From positions 1 to 64,000 of the forward strand of contig JAFIET010000006.1 in assembly GCA_020832405.1 (NCBI GenBank): a DNA stretch of 64,000 bases, read 5' to 3'. Positions 33,877 through 44,901 of this stretch are shown piece by piece. The notes beneath the pieces are model-generated. The model saw nothing but the letters and a program-made list of their open reading frames with translations, was not told the origin of the DNA and made no database searches. Source of the stretch: Balneolales bacterium (GTDB lineage: Bacteria > Bacteroidota > Rhodothermia > Balneolales > Cyclonatronaceae). The position numbers and the translations under genes were made by a program. Position 1 is the stretch's first letter, and each line of letters opens with the position of its first letter.

Positions 33877-36846
33877 ATGTCGAACGGTGCAAAGCCAAAG
33901 CGATTATTTAAAGTAGCACAGGAATTTAATGTCGCGACACAAACCATTGTCGAGGCGTTAGCCAAAAATGATTTTGAGGTCGATAACAAGCCTAATTCCA
34001 AAATTACGCCTGAGATGTATTCGGCGCTCGAGTCATTGTATGGTTCAGATAAAGCGAGGCATCAGGAACATGAGCTGGCACGCGAGAAAAGAGAAAATGC
34101 TGCCAAGCCTGTGCCGCGTTCGGCATCCGTTGATAATCTGCTGACACCCGAGGAGCCATCCGTTAAGCCTTTGCCGCCCGTACCGGCTGCTCCTAAAGCT
34201 GTTGTTAGCGAACCTGCTCTGGAACCGCAAACGGACAAACCGGAACCTCTGAAAGCTCCTGAGCCAAAACCGGAACCCAAACCTGAGCCTGTTGCTCTTC
34301 CGGCAGAAGTTGCAAAGGAAGAGTTAGCAAAAGCGCCTGAAAAAGAGGTCGTTAAAACCGAAAAACCAGCGCAAGCGGCCAAACCTCCGGTTTCCCCGCC
34401 TGCAGAAGAAAAACCTGCTGCGAAAGCTGCCCCTGAAAAATCAGCTGACGCGGATTCAGCTTCCGCAAAAACGCCTCAGGCAACACTACAAAAAGCTGCG
34501 GAGCCAAAACCTGCTGATAAGCCGAAATTTGAGCCCAGGCCAAAATTCGAGCCGAAGCCTAAGTTTGAACCCAGGCCCAAGTTTGATGACAGGCCAAAAA
34601 TGCCTCCCAAAACAGAAAAGGCACCCGTTATTCCTGAACCGGATGAAGCGGAAGACGACGACGATCTTATACGTGCACGCGATAAAAACCGTCTGAAAGG
34701 CACCAAGGTTCTCGGTACCATCAATGTACTTCCCCCGGAAGAAGGCGCTGATGCGACAGCCAAAAAACGCAAAAAAAGAAAGCGTAAAAAGGTTAAAACC
34801 GAAGAAACGCCTGAAGAAGTGCTGGTGCGCAAAAAAGCCAAGCTGGCTGAAAAGCCTGAGCCGGCAACTGAAGACGCTTCCAAGCTCAAAAAGAAACGCA
34901 TCCGCAAGAAGGCTGTAAGTCCCGATGTAACCGCTAAGGAAGCAGATAAAAAGGTCAGGGAAACTATGGCTGCTGCACAGGGCGGAAAAGGCAAGCAGCG
35001 TCAGAAGCGGAGACGTGAAAAGCGCGATCAGATGGCTGAAAAACGCGAGCTCGAAGCTATGATTCAGGAAGAACAGCAGTCAGTTATTGAGGTTACTGAA
35101 TTTATCACGGTGAGCGATCTTGCACAGCTTTTCGATATCAGCCCTACTCAGGTAATTACGAGCTGCATGAACCTCGGCCTCATGGTGTCAATCAATCAGC
35201 GCCTTGAAGCAGGTACCATCGAGCTTATCGCTGAGGAATATGATAAGGAAATCCGGTTTGTAGATGCCGATGCGGTAGCTGAAGAAATTTTCGAAGAAGA
35301 TGAAGATGATGAAGCAGATCTGCTTCCTCGTGCACCCATCGTTACGGTTATGGGTCACGTTGATCACGGTAAAACATCCCTGCTCGATCACATCAAGAAA
35401 ACCAAAGTCGCAGAAGGCGAGGCCGGCGGAATTACCCAGCACATCGGTGCTTACGCGGTTGAACTCGACGGCGGCCGGAAAATATCCTTCCTCGATACAC
35501 CTGGTCATGAGGCTTTTACGGCCATGCGTGCCCGTGGTGCACAGGTAACTGATATTGTAATTCTGGTTGTGGCGGCTGACGATTCGGTGATGCCGCAAAC
35601 CATTGAAGCGATTAATCATGCTCAGGCTGCCGGAGTTTCTCTGGTAGTTGCCTTAAACAAGATTGACAAGGAAGCTGCGAACCCCGATAAAATTATGCAG
35701 CAGCTGTCAGATCATAACGTGCTTGTGGAAGATTGGGGCGGCAGCGTTCAGTGTGCCCGCGTTTCGGCTAAAACCGGAACCGGTATCGATGAGCTGCTTG
35801 AGAAAGTGCTCATTGAAGCAGAGCTGCTTGAGCTGAAGGCCAATCCCGAGCGGAATGCCGCAGGTATCGTGCTGGAAACCAAGCTCGACCGCGGTAAAGG
35901 GGTAGTGGCCAATGTGCTCATTCTTAAGGGAACCCTCAAAATTGGCGATACCTTTGTTGCCGGTAAACACTTCGGTCGTGTACGTGCTATGGAAAATGAG
36001 CGCGGTCAGCGTATTGAAACCGCCGGCCCCGCTACTCCTATTCAGCTCACCGGTTTCGATGGTCAGCCGCAGGCAGGTGATAAATTCAACGTTACCAACG
36101 ATGAGAAAACAGCTAAGAATATCGCGCTGAAACGTCAGCAGATTAAGCGCGAGCAGGAACTGCGCAAGGTGAAACACATGAGCCTCGACGAGTTCGCGCG
36201 GAGAATGTCGGCTGGTAATGTTTCTGAGCTTAATATCATCATAAAAGGTGATGTGGATGGCTCTATTGAAGCCCTTTCAGGTGCACTGCAAAAACTCGGT
36301 ACCGGCGAAGTGATAGTAAACATTATACATACCGGTGTGGGAGCTATCAGTGAAACTGACGTGCTGCTTGCAACGGCTTCGAACGCTATCATCATCGGTT
36401 TTCAGGTACGCCCGACTGCCAATGCACGAAAACTTGCCGAAAAAGAAGAAATCGACATCCGTCTGTTCAGCATTATCTACGAAGCTGTCGATCTGGTTCG
36501 CGATGCCCTCGAAGGCATGCTTTCACCGGATATCAGTGAAAAAATTACAGCTTCTGTTGATGTACGCGATACCTTTAAAGTACCTGGTGTCGGTACCATT
36601 GCCGGCTGTTATGTTACGGAAGGGAAAATCACCCGGAATACACGAGTACGCCTCATTCGAGACGGCATCGTAATATTTACCGGGGAAATTTCTTCACTCA
36701 AGCGTTTTAAAGACGACGCGAAGGAAGTCCTCACCGGCTACGAATGTGGTATCAGTATCAAGAACTTCAACGATATTAAAGTCGGTGATGTAATTGAAGG
36801 ATACGAAATGGTTGAAACCAAGCGTACGCTTGACTCTTCCAACTAA
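33877..36846 (+). CDS. infB: Translation initiation factor IF-2
   Basis: 989 residues. The C-terminal half is the standard factor: G1 GHVDHGKTS (about 493), G3 DTPGHE, G4 NKID, domains II, III and the fMet-tRNA-binding IV (to about 980). The N-terminal region (1-400) is unusually long and low in complexity: Pro-Glu-Lys-Ala tracts, PKPEPKPEP-like units, and repeated [12 protein letters not shown] units near 207-230, then very basic stretches ([12 protein letters not shown]). N-terminal IF-2_N domains appear at about 7-55 and 405-455. It delivers initiator tRNA to 30S. Confidence 0.95.
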   Translation: MSNGAKPKRLFKVAQEFNVATQTIVEALAKNDFEVDNKPNSKITPEMYSALESLYGSDKARHQEHELAREKRENAAKPVPRSASVDNLLTPEEPSVKPLPPVPAAPKAVVSEPALEPQTDKPEPLKAPEPKPEPKPEPVALPAEVAKEELAKAPEKEVVKTEKPAQAAKPPVSPPAEEKPAAKAAPEKSADADSASAKTPQATLQKAAEPKPADKPKFEPRPKFEPKPKFEPRPKFDDRPKMPPKTEKAPVIPEPDEAEDDDDLIRARDKNRLKGTKVLGTINVLPPEEGADATAKKRKKRKRKKVKTEETPEEVLVRKKAKLAEKPEPATEDASKLKKKRIRKKAVSPDVTAKEADKKVRETMAAAQGGKGKQRQKRRREKRDQMAEKRELEAMIQEEQQSVIEVTEFITVSDLAQLFDISPTQVITSCMNLGLMVSINQRLEAGTIELIAEEYDKEIRFVDADAVAEEIFEEDEDDEADLLPRAPIVTVMGHVDHGKTSLLDHIKKTKVAEGEAGGITQHIGAYAVELDGGRKISFLDTPGHEAFTAMRARGAQVTDIVILVVAADDSVMPQTIEAINHAQAAGVSLVVALNKIDKEAANPDKIMQQLSDHNVLVEDWGGSVQCARVSAKTGTGIDELLEKVLIEAELLELKANPERNAAGIVLETKLDRGKGVVANVLILKGTLKIGDTFVAGKHFGRVRAMENERGQRIETAGPATPIQLTGFDGQPQAGDKFNVTNDEKTAKNIALKRQQIKREQELRKVKHMSLDEFARRMSAGNVSELNIIIKGDVDGSIEALSGALQKLGTGEVIVNIIHTGVGAISETDVLLATASNAIIIGFQVRPTANARKLAEKEEIDIRLFSIIYEAVDLVRDALEGMLSPDISEKITASVDVRDTFKVPGVGTIAGCYVTEGKITRNTRVRLIRDGIVIFTGEISSLKRFKDDAKEVLTGYECGISIKNFNDIKVGDVIEGYEMVETKRTLDSSN

Positions 36847-36875
36847 CCGCTGTTCATGCCAAACCCAATAAAGTT

Positions 36876-37244
36876 ATGAGTATCAGAACACAGCGGGTTG
36901 CGTCGGTAATTAAGCAGGATTTGAGCAAAATCCTGCTTGATTACCAGCACAACAATATTATTACCATTACTGATGTAAAAATGACTCCCGATCTTTCGAT
37001 TGCGCGGGTTTACATCAGCGTGATTGACAGCAGCGGTGCTGACGAAACGGTATATCAGATGCTGTCTGATAAAAAAACCGCAATTCGTGCCGCACTTTCT
37101 GCCCTGCTACGGCATCAGCTGCGGAAAATGCCCGAAATTGAGTTTTATCGGGATGAAACTGCAGAGTATGCCAGTAAAATGGAAAACCTTTTTCGCAAGG
37201 TGAAGGATATTCCTCCGGCTCCACCGGAAGACGATAAAAAATGA
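36876..37244 (+). CDS. rbfA: Ribosome-binding factor A
   Basis: 122 residues. KH-like RbfA fold with SIRTQRVASVIKQDLSKILL, ITITDVKMTPDLSIARVYISV and LRHQLRKMPEIEFYRDE. It aids late 30S maturation at low temperature. Stop codon is followed immediately by the truB ATG. Confidence 0.93.
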   Translation: MSIRTQRVASVIKQDLSKILLDYQHNNIITITDVKMTPDLSIARVYISVIDSSGADETVYQMLSDKKTAIRAALSALLRHQLRKMPEIEFYRDETAEYASKMENLFRKVKDIPPAPPEDDKK

Positions 37245-38024
37245 ATGGAGAATATGCCGGCTAAATCGCCGCCCGAACCCGGCAGTTTTTTTCATGCTGA
37301 CCGGCACACAGCTGATGAGCAGCTGCTCGATCATGATTACACTGCCGGTGCTGTGATTCTGCTCGACAAACCTGGCGGGTGGAGCAGTTTTCGGCTCGTA
37401 GGGCTTACGAGACGGCTCATTGGCATCAAAAAAGTTGGTCATGCCGGAACCCTCGACCCCATGGCTACCGGTCTGCTGGTGCTGTGCACCGGGAAGGCTA
37501 CAAAGTCCGTTTCGGCTGTTCAGGATGGCATTAAGGTTTATGAGGCAAGGGTTCAGTTCGGCGCCTCAACACCCAGTTATGATGCTGAAACCGAGCCGGA
37601 TGCCACATCTTCTTTTAGCCATATCACCCATCATGCTGTGGCAGCAAAGCTGAAAGAGTGTTTTACCGGTGAAATTCAGCAAGTGCCGCCCATGTATTCG
37701 GCTATTAAAATAAAAGGGCAGCGGCTGTACAAATTAGCCCGAAAAGGACTGGAAGTAGAAAGAAGCCTGCGTACCGTTGTAATTCATAAAATTGAACTGA
37801 GCAGCTATGATGCCTCTGCAGGAGAAGCTGAACTGGAAATTACCTGCAGTAAAGGCACTTACATTCGGAGCCTTGCCCACGATTTAGGGCTGGCTCTCGG
37901 CAGCCGCGCCCACCTTACGGCCCTCAGACGAACCCAAATAGGCCCATATTCGGTTGAACGGGCATTAACTGCAACAGAACTCGTATCTCGTTTCAAAGCT
38001 GATGACGTCATTGACTTATCTTAA
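37245..38024 (+). CDS. truB: tRNA pseudouridine(55) synthase TruB
   Basis: 259 residues. LLDKPGGWSSF and GHAGTLDPMATGLL carry the nucleophile Asp; then YDAETEPD, QVPPMYSAIKIKGQRLYKLARKG and the KGTYIRSLAHDLG C-terminal motif. It makes pseudouridine 55 in the T arm of tRNAs. It has about 30 extra charged residues before the usual start; a later ATG at 37254 is also possible. Overlaps ribF by 23 bases. Confidence 0.93.
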   Translation: MENMPAKSPPEPGSFFHADRHTADEQLLDHDYTAGAVILLDKPGGWSSFRLVGLTRRLIGIKKVGHAGTLDPMATGLLVLCTGKATKSVSAVQDGIKVYEARVQFGASTPSYDAETEPDATSSFSHITHHAVAAKLKECFTGEIQQVPPMYSAIKIKGQRLYKLARKGLEVERSLRTVVIHKIELSSYDASAGEAELEITCSKGTYIRSLAHDLGLALGSRAHLTALRRTQIGPYSVERALTATELVSRFKADDVIDLS

Positions 38025-38943
38025 CGATGCCACCCATCACCCCCAAACCGCGATAACAGTCGGTACTTTCGACGGGGTACACCTCGGGCACCGTACCCTC
38101 ATTGAAAAGCTCGTAACTAAGGCGCGGGAAATAAACGGCAGGAGCGTACTCGTTACGTTCAATCCCCACCCGCGGGAAGTGCTGCACGGCGGGCACAACA
38201 CTGTAGGCCTGCTCACAACACTGGAAGAAAGAGCCGAAATACTGCAGCAACTCGGGGTTGATGCCATGGTTGTGATTCCGTTTGACCGGGATTTCTCCCT
38301 GCTCAGTTCTCAGGATTTCATCCAAAAAATTCTTTTCAGTAAAATCGGAATCGCTGAATTTATCATCGGGTACGACCATCAGTTCGGTAAAAATCGTGAA
38401 GGCACCATCCAAACAGTAAAGGAACTTTCCGGAACGCTTGGCTATAACGTACACCTAATTCAGGCCCATGAAGTTGCCCACCATACGGTAAGTTCAACGC
38501 TAATCCGTAAGGCACTTGTGGAAAAGGGGGATGTGCGCCTTGCCCGCACCATGCTTGGCAGGCCGTATCCGCTGAGCGGTATGGTTGTGCATGGCGATAA
38601 AAAGGGCCGGATACTGGGCTTTCCTACAGCTAACCTCAAAATTGAAGAAACCCGGAAAGTTATCCCTCAAAAGGGGGTGTATGCGGTAGAAGTGCTGCTC
38701 GACGATCAGGTTTATAAGGGCATGCTCAATATTGGCGTAAGACCAACAGTCACGAGTTCGGCAGAACTTCGAATTGAAGTCAATATCTTCGGTTTCACAA
38801 GTGATATATACGGGCGGCAGCTTCGGGTTCGCTTTTATGATAAAATACGGGAAGAAAAAAAATTTGAAGGACTTGATGCCCTTCGGGCACAGCTGCATCA
38901 GGATAAAGCAGATTGCATACAACTGTTTAAAGCGCTATATTAA
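38002..38943 (+). CDS. ribF: Bifunctional riboflavin kinase/FAD synthetase
   Basis: 313 residues. N-terminal FMN adenylyltransferase domain (VGTFDGVHLGHRTLI, FNPHPREVL) and C-terminal flavokinase domain (GRPYPLSGMVVHGDKKGRILGFPTANL, KGMLNIGVRPT, FYDKIREEKKFEGLDAL). Converts riboflavin to FMN and FAD. The start inside truB gives the first conserved block at residue 18, as expected. A rimP-to-pnp operon member, translation likely coupled to truB. Confidence 0.94.
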   Translation: MTSLTYLNDATHHPQTAITVGTFDGVHLGHRTLIEKLVTKAREINGRSVLVTFNPHPREVLHGGHNTVGLLTTLEERAEILQQLGVDAMVVIPFDRDFSLLSSQDFIQKILFSKIGIAEFIIGYDHQFGKNREGTIQTVKELSGTLGYNVHLIQAHEVAHHTVSSTLIRKALVEKGDVRLARTMLGRPYPLSGMVVHGDKKGRILGFPTANLKIEETRKVIPQKGVYAVEVLLDDQVYKGMLNIGVRPTVTSSAELRIEVNIFGFTSDIYGRQLRVRFYDKIREEKKFEGLDALRAQLHQDKADCIQLFKALY

Positions 38944-39007
38944 CAGGCTTAACAGTTAAAGTTTCTACTTTAGCATGATATTAATCTAAAGCGGATACAT
39001 TCATTTT

Positions 39008-39277
39008 ATGAACGTCTCACAAGAAGAAAAAAAAGCTATTTTTGAGAAATACGGCAAAAATGGCGAAGATACAGGTTCCGTAGAAGGTCAGATTGCGCTC
39101 TTTACCGAGCGGATTAACCGCCTTACCGGTCACCTTAAAATACATAAGAAAGATCACTCAACCCGTCTTGGTCTTCTTAAATTAGTTGGTAAGCGTCGTC
39201 GCTTGCTCAACTACCTGATGAAAAAAGATATTGAAGGCTACCGCACGCTCATTCAGCAGCTCGGTATTCGTAAGTAA
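39008..39277 (+). CDS. rpsO: 30S ribosomal protein S15 (uS15)
   Basis: 89 residues, exact family length. [48 protein letters not shown] is the canonical core split across helices 2-4. Binds 16S rRNA at the central domain. Terminator after the stop; pnp begins 334 bases on, matching the rpsO-pnp order of many bacteria. Confidence 0.97.
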   Translation: MNVSQEEKKAIFEKYGKNGEDTGSVEGQIALFTERINRLTGHLKIHKKDHSTRLGLLKLVGKRRRLLNYLMKKDIEGYRTLIQQLGIRK

Positions 39278-39611
39278 GCTTTTCGTTTCTCCAAAAAGGC
39301 ACGGTAACCCCGTGCCTTTTTTGTAGCACAGGCTGTTCTTTTTTAATTGATGCCCTAATGCCACGATGCGCCGTTGCGGATTTAACAAGCCCGCGCACCC
39401 GCTGTACTAAACCACAGTTGCTGCGCTTGCCTCTTGAATCCGCCTGCGCCATGTAGTACCGGGCTTCATAGAAAAACTGCCTTTTGTGCTGCACAAGCCA
39501 ACCGCTGCAAGTGCACAATCAGGTGTGCTGCAGTATCATTACCGGAAGCCGGAGCTGTGAAAAAGCATTCACAGTAAGCCGTTTCCAGCAGTTAAACGCA
39601 GTTAAAATATA
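39278..39611. other. Intergenic region between rpsO and pnp
   Basis: 334 bases. It begins with the rpsO terminator; the remainder should hold the pnp promoter and 5' leader. An 89-codon frame on the minus strand (39249-39518) shows no recognisable protein. Small inverted words (GCACAAGCC, CTGCAAGTGCAC) are present but no clear folded leader was found. Confidence 0.45.
39293..39323 (+). terminator. Terminator after rpsO
   Basis: Stem AAAAAGGCACGG-TAACC-CCGTGCCTTTTT with a following T run (12-bp arms, loop 5). It separates rpsO from pnp, unless read-through occurs. Confidence 0.9.
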
Positions 39612-41714
39612 ATGAAAGCAGATTTCAGATCAGTAGAATTCGCTCCGGGTAAAACCCTGAGCATCGAAACCGGCCGCCTTGCAAAACAGGCGCACGGTAG
39701 TGTTGTTGCCCGCCTGGGTGACACCATGGTACTCGCAACCGCCGTTGTTGCACAGGATGCGCGCCCCGGCCAGCCCTTTTTTCCGCTCACCGTGGAGTTC
39801 CGCGAGAGCTACGCCGCCGGAGGCAAGTTTCCCGGTGGCTTCATCAAGCGTGAAGGTCGTCCTTCAGAGAAGGAAATCCTTTCCGCACGCCTAATCGACC
39901 GTACCATCCGTCCGCTTTTCCCGGATGGATTCATGAACGAAACCCAGGTAATTTGCCAGGTGATTTCGTCTGACGGTCAGAATGATGCCGATGTTATTGC
40001 GCCCGTTGCAGCATCCTGCGCGCTTCACCTTTCAGACGCTCCTTTTGCCGGGCCTATGGCGCAGGTTCGTATCGGCCGCGTTTTTGGTGAATTCATCGTT
40101 AACCCAACCGTTGATGAGCTCGCAACAGCAGACCTCGACCTCACCGTTGGCGGTCTGAAAGACAGTATCGTAATGGTCGAAGGCGAAATGCACGAAGTTT
40201 CTGAGGAAGACATGCTCGAAGCTATTCAGATCGCTCACGAAGCAATTAAGAAACTCTGCGCTTTCCAGGAAGAGATCCGCGCTGAGTTCGGTAAAGAAAA
40301 GCGTGAGGTTTCTATTCCCAAGCCGGAAGAAACCCTCGTTGAAAAAGTACAAGCACTCGTTGGTGATCGTTTTTACACAGCTTCAAAAGCACAGCTCGGT
40401 AAAAAAGCTTATTCTGAAGCCAACAAGGCTATTTACGATGAAGTAAAAGCCGCGCTTGCCGAAGAATTTCCCGAGCAGGAGCAGGATATCGACAAGATTT
40501 GTCACGACATTCAGCAGGATGCTATACGCACCATGATGCTTAAAGACCGCGTTCGCATCGACGGCCGCGAAGCCGATACCATCCGCGATATCTGGACCGA
40601 AGTCGGCTATCTGCCCCGTACACACGGTTCGGCCATATTCACCCGCGGTGAAACACAGGCCCTCGTTACCGTAACTCTCGGTACCAAGCGCGACGAGCAG
40701 TCAGTTGATACGCTCTTCAACACCAACTCCAAGCGCTTCATGCTTGATTACAATTTCCCGCCCTTCTGTACCGGAGAGGCTAAAATGCTGCGCGGTGTTA
40801 GCCGTCGCGAAATCGGACACGGAAATCTGGCCGAGCGCGCCCTCAAAATTATGGCGCCTTCCGCCGAAGAGTTCGGCTACACCGTTCGTGTTGTAAGCGA
40901 CATTCTTGAGAGCAATGGCTCTTCATCTATGGCCTCCGTTTGCGGCGGTTCTATGGCGCTGATGGATGCCGGTGTGCCAATGAAGAAGCCTGTTGCCGGT
41001 ATCGCTATGGGCCTTTGTATGGGTGCCGACGGCGATTACATCGTTCTCTCCGACATCTCTGGTGAAGAAGATCACTTCGGTGATATGGACTTCAAAATTA
41101 CCGGTACGTCTGAAGGCGTAACTGCGTGTCAGATGGATATCAAAGTGCAGGGTATTACGCCGGAAGTGATGCTCGAGGCCCTCAAACAGGCCAAAGCCGG
41201 CCGCCTCCACATTCTCGAACGCATGGCTGAAAGCATCTCAACACCGCGTCAGAGCATTTCTAAATATGCACCAAGCTTCACCCGTTACGAAGTGGATACC
41301 GACATGATTGGTGCCATCATCGGGCCGGGCGGTAAAGTGATTCAGGCCATTCAGAAAGAAACCGGCACCGAAATCATGATCGAAGAAGTGGACAACAAAG
41401 GCATCGTGACAATCGCAGCCGATTCCGCTGAAAAAGCAGAAGCTGCCCTCGCGCGTATCAAAGCAATTGCCGGTAAACCTGAAGAAGGCGAAATTTATGA
41501 AGGTACCGTCCGCTCCATTAAAGAGTACGGCGCTTTTGTGGAAATCATGCCGGGCAAAGACGGCCTGCTCCACATCTCTGAAATCTCTCACGAGCGTATC
41601 CGCAACGTGGAAGATGTGCTCACTGAAGGTCAGAAAATTCAGGTTAAACTTGTGCGCGTGGAAGCCGGCGGCAAACTCCGCCTTTCCATGAAAGCCCTGC
41701 TTGACAACAACTAA
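39612..41714 (+). CDS. pnp: Polynucleotide phosphorylase
   Basis: 700 residues. Two RNase PH-like domains (about 10-230 and 310-540; [16 protein letters not shown]-like block as [21 protein letters not shown]), a helical spacer, the KH domain ([23 protein letters not shown]) and a C-terminal S1 domain ([35 protein letters not shown]). It degrades RNA from the 3' end with phosphate, and builds tails. The S1 part ends at residue 695, so it is complete. Followed by a terminator. Confidence 0.97.
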   Translation: MKADFRSVEFAPGKTLSIETGRLAKQAHGSVVARLGDTMVLATAVVAQDARPGQPFFPLTVEFRESYAAGGKFPGGFIKREGRPSEKEILSARLIDRTIRPLFPDGFMNETQVICQVISSDGQNDADVIAPVAASCALHLSDAPFAGPMAQVRIGRVFGEFIVNPTVDELATADLDLTVGGLKDSIVMVEGEMHEVSEEDMLEAIQIAHEAIKKLCAFQEEIRAEFGKEKREVSIPKPEETLVEKVQALVGDRFYTASKAQLGKKAYSEANKAIYDEVKAALAEEFPEQEQDIDKICHDIQQDAIRTMMLKDRVRIDGREADTIRDIWTEVGYLPRTHGSAIFTRGETQALVTVTLGTKRDEQSVDTLFNTNSKRFMLDYNFPPFCTGEAKMLRGVSRREIGHGNLAERALKIMAPSAEEFGYTVRVVSDILESNGSSSMASVCGGSMALMDAGVPMKKPVAGIAMGLCMGADGDYIVLSDISGEEDHFGDMDFKITGTSEGVTACQMDIKVQGITPEVMLEALKQAKAGRLHILERMAESISTPRQSISKYAPSFTRYEVDTDMIGAIIGPGGKVIQAIQKETGTEIMIEEVDNKGIVTIAADSAEKAEAALARIKAIAGKPEEGEIYEGTVRSIKEYGAFVEIMPGKDGLLHISEISHERIRNVEDVLTEGQKIQVKLVRVEAGGKLRLSMKALLDNN

Positions 41715-41777
41715 ACCTGAGCAGCCAACTTAACGGCTGCGTTCCGTGCGAACGGTAGCAGCCTTTGCTTTACTTTT

Positions 41778-41817
41778 AAAAGCGCCGTTGATGTGTTCAA
41801 CCGGCGCTTTTATTTTT
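41778..41817 (+). terminator. Terminator after pnp
   Basis: Stem AAAAGCGCCG (41778-41787) and CGGCGCTTTT (41802-41811) with an inner TTGA/TCAA pairing, followed by ATTTTTT. It separates pnp from the protease/asnS pair. Confidence 0.87.
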
Positions 41818-41913
41818 TGCTCTTTTTTTCGGGTGAAGGCATCACGCCCCTATGCGGGCAGCTGGTTTAACATCTCCTCTCAAAGGCCAATAATTATTAT
41901 TTATCAGGAATTT

Positions 41914-43161
41914 ATGAAACGCTATCCACAGGATGATATTCAAAAAACGACGCTGCCTAACGGCCTGCGAATCGTAACCGAAACCATAGATTCGGTGCGC
42001 AGCCTCTCATGTGGCGTTTGGGTGAAAACCGGCAGCCGGCACGAAACTGACCGGCAGGCGGGCATCACCCATTTTCTGGAGCACATGCTGTTTAAAGGCA
42101 CCGAAAACCGCAGCGCCTTCGACATCGTGCAGACGATGGAGTCGGTTGGGGGTTTCCTGAATGCCTTCACTTCGCTTGAGCACACCTGCTACTACAGCCG
42201 CTGCCTCGATTCCGAGAAGGAGCGGGCCATAGATGTACTTTCCGATATGGTGCTGCGCTCAACTTTCCCCCCCGAAGAAATCGAAAAAGAAAAAAAGGTG
42301 ATTATCGAAGAAATGAAGATGTACCGGGATTCACCCGAAGATTACATCTTCGAAATCTTCAACGGCCTGATGTTCGAAAACCATCCGCTCGGGCGGCCGA
42401 TTCTTGGCTATGAACACACCGTAAATTCATTCGCTCAGGATGCCCTGAGTGCCTACCTTGCGCAGCGCTACAACCCGGCAAACACCGTGCTTTCTGTAGC
42501 CGGCAACGTAACCCATCAGGAAATCGTGGATCTGGCACTGCGCTACTTTACGGTCGATTCATCACCCTACGTTCCTGTGGAAGACCTGCCGCTCAGTACC
42601 TTTGTGAAGCAGCACAAGCGCGTAAGCCGTGCCATTGAGCAGACGCACCTGGTGCTGGGCCGCCGCTCGCTGGGTATCAACCATCCGAACCGTTACGAAC
42701 TGCTGCTCGCCAATACGCTGCTGAGCGGCGGAATGAGTTCACGCCTGAATCAGAACATCCGTGAGAAGTACGGCTACTGCTACTCAGTTTCTTCTTTTAA
42801 TCAGGCCTATCACGATACCGGACTTTTTGGTGTGTATGCCGGAACCGATGAAAGCTATGCCGAACACGTTCAGGAGCTTATTTATCAGGAACTTGGCCGT
42901 CTTGGCAGTGAAATCGTACCGGAAAAAGAGCTGATGGAAGCCAAGTCGCAGCTGAAAGGAAAACTCCTGCTCGGGCAGGAAAATATGAGCAACCGTATGA
43001 CCCGCCTCGCAAAGAGCGAGCTTTATTTCGACCGCTACATCTCGCTTGATGAGCTTGTGGAACATATCGACGCGGTAACTTCCGAAGAGATTCGTAACTT
43101 CGCCGTTGATTTTTTCAATCCGGAATTTTTCACCGAAACGATTTTAGTACCTGAATCATGA
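41914..43161 (+). CDS. M16-family zinc peptidase (mitochondrial-processing-peptidase-like)
   Basis: 415 residues from the ATG at 41914 (MKRYPQDD); the frame back to 41746 overlaps the pnp terminator. Inverted zinc-binding motif HxxEH (HFLEH, 53-57) and the second metal Glu in the IIEEMKMYRDSPED block. The C-terminal M16 half follows with RxxGY-type residues (IREKYGYCYSVSS). These peptidases cut short or unfolded peptides in the cytosol or periplasm; no signal peptide is seen. Overlaps asnS by 4 bases. Confidence 0.9.
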   Translation: MKRYPQDDIQKTTLPNGLRIVTETIDSVRSLSCGVWVKTGSRHETDRQAGITHFLEHMLFKGTENRSAFDIVQTMESVGGFLNAFTSLEHTCYYSRCLDSEKERAIDVLSDMVLRSTFPPEEIEKEKKVIIEEMKMYRDSPEDYIFEIFNGLMFENHPLGRPILGYEHTVNSFAQDALSAYLAQRYNPANTVLSVAGNVTHQEIVDLALRYFTVDSSPYVPVEDLPLSTFVKQHKRVSRAIEQTHLVLGRRSLGINHPNRYELLLANTLLSGGMSSRLNQNIREKYGYCYSVSSFNQAYHDTGLFGVYAGTDESYAEHVQELIYQELGRLGSEIVPEKELMEAKSQLKGKLLLGQENMSNRMTRLAKSELYFDRYISLDELVEHIDAVTSEEIRNFAVDFFNPEFFTETILVPES

Positions 43162-44666
43162 CAGCTGAAAACACGACCTATATAAGCGGACTGCATCAGT
43201 TTGAAGACCAAACGGCTACCCTGCAGGGTTGGGTGCAGAACATCCGCAGCAGTAAATCTCTCATTTTTGTAATCATGCGGGATGGCTCCGGCCTTTGCCA
43301 GTGCATCGTATCAAAAGATGATGTGCCCGAAAAGGTATGGGATAAGGCAGGGCAGCTCACTCAGGAGTCTTCGCTACGTATTAAGGGCATGGTAAAAAAA
43401 GACGACCGCAGTGCTGGTGGTTATGAAATGCACGTACGCGACCTTGATATTATTCAGATCGCCCGGGATTATCCCATCACTCCCAAAGAGCACGGCGTTG
43501 AGTTCCTGATGGAAAACCGGCACCTGTGGCTTCGCAGTCAGCGCCAGTGGGCTGCTATGCGGGTTCGGAACCGCATTATTTTTGCCGTTCATGAATTTTT
43601 TCAGCAGCAGGGTTTTGTACAGATGGATGCCCCCATCTTTACAGGTAATGCTGCTGAGGGCACAACCAACCTGTTCGAAACCGATTACTTCGATCAGAAA
43701 GCCTACCTGAGTCAGTCAGGGCAGCTGTACGGGGAAGCCATGGCACTGGCACACGGCAAGATATACACCTTCGGCCCGACCTTCCGGGCGGAAAAGAGCA
43801 AGACCCGCCGGCACCTCACCGAGTTCTGGATGATTGAACCCGAGATGGCGTTCTACGACCTCAAAATGAACATGGACCTTGCCGAAGATATGGTTGTGTT
43901 TATAGTGGAGCGGGTTCTGCTCGACTGCCGCAGCGAGCTGGAAACCCTCGGCCGGGATGTAAGCAAGCTGGAGCAAGTGAAGAAACCTTTTCCGCGTATC
44001 ACCTACACCGAAGCTGTTGAGCTGCTTTCCGGCGAGAAGACCAAAAACCTGCTCGATACTATGGAGCGCGATAATACCGCGGCACTCCAGGCAATTAGTA
44101 CTGAAATACCGCAGCTGGAAGCAGAGCACGGCAAAGCCAAAAAAGGAAGAAAATTCCAGATCGACCGCCGCCTGAAAGAATTGCGTGCACAGCGCGAAGA
44201 AGCCGAAGAAAACCTGAGAAACCTGCCGGTATGGCGTAAATCGGCCCTTGAAACCAAATGGGGTGATGATTTCGGCGGCAGCGACGAAACCCTGCTTACG
44301 ATGCACTTCGACCGCCCGATTATGGTACACGGCTATCCAGCTGAAATCAAGGCTTTTTACATGAAGCGCGACCCTAACGACGACCGTGTGGCACTCGGTG
44401 TGGATGTACTCGCACCGGAAGGCTACGGCGAAATGATTGGCGGGGCACAGCGGGAAGACGACCTCGAAACCCTGCGTGCGCGGATTAAAGAGCACGATCT
44501 GGATGAAAGTGTATTCGACTGGTACCTGGACCTCCGCCGATTCGGTACGGTGCCTCACAGCGGCTTTGGTTTGGGCCTGGAACGCACCGTAGCCTGGATC
44601 TGCGGTCTTAGCCATGTTCGTGAAACCATCCCGTTTCCGCGTATGCTCGGCCGTCTTACACCTTAA
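43158..44666 (+). CDS. asnS: Asparagine--tRNA ligase
   Basis: 502 residues. Class II enzyme: N-terminal OB fold (VQGWVQNIRSSK-like, GWVQNIRSSKSLIFVIMRDGSG), motif 2 (TFGPTFRAEKSKTRRHLTEFWMIEPEMAF) and motif 3 (GFGLGLERTVAWICGL). The Asp-specific residues of AspRS are absent in the ENRHLWLRS and HLTEFWMIEPE context. Compared with E. coli (466 aa), it is longer; an insertion with coiled-coil charged helices (about residues 285-365) sits in the catalytic domain and is known in Bacteroidota-like AsnRS. Charges tRNA-Asn in protein synthesis. Confidence 0.95.
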   Translation: MTAENTTYISGLHQFEDQTATLQGWVQNIRSSKSLIFVIMRDGSGLCQCIVSKDDVPEKVWDKAGQLTQESSLRIKGMVKKDDRSAGGYEMHVRDLDIIQIARDYPITPKEHGVEFLMENRHLWLRSQRQWAAMRVRNRIIFAVHEFFQQQGFVQMDAPIFTGNAAEGTTNLFETDYFDQKAYLSQSGQLYGEAMALAHGKIYTFGPTFRAEKSKTRRHLTEFWMIEPEMAFYDLKMNMDLAEDMVVFIVERVLLDCRSELETLGRDVSKLEQVKKPFPRITYTEAVELLSGEKTKNLLDTMERDNTAALQAISTEIPQLEAEHGKAKKGRKFQIDRRLKELRAQREEAEENLRNLPVWRKSALETKWGDDFGGSDETLLTMHFDRPIMVHGYPAEIKAFYMKRDPNDDRVALGVDVLAPEGYGEMIGGAQREDDLETLRARIKEHDLDESVFDWYLDLRRFGTVPHSGFGLGLERTVAWICGLSHVRETIPFPRMLGRLTP

Positions 44667-44697
44667 AGCCATCAGGGCTACGAAACCTTCCCCCGGT

Positions 44698-44736
44698 AAA
44701 AACCCGTCCGCTAATGACTTTTGCGGACGGGTTTTT
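44698..44736 (+). terminator. Terminator after asnS
   Basis: Perfect 14-bp stem AAAAACCCGTCCGC (44698-44711) with GCGGACGGGTTTTT (44723-44736), 11-base loop. Strong, possibly bidirectional. Confidence 0.93.
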
Positions 44737-44901
44737 GTATTTTAAGGGCTTCCAAAGTTTGAGGCTTTCTGCATCGCCCTGCATAAAAAAAGAAAAAGCC
44801 GGAATGATTTGGTATTTTTGATAAATATCTGGCACCGGAAAGAACCTGGAGCCCGTCATCATCCCATCAAAAAAGATTTGCCGGAAAACGCTTATTAATA
44901 T

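Noticed and set aside
39249-39518. 89-codon minus-strand frame overlapping the rpsO terminator
   Set aside because: It crosses a terminator hairpin and the end of rpsO, with no recognisable family.
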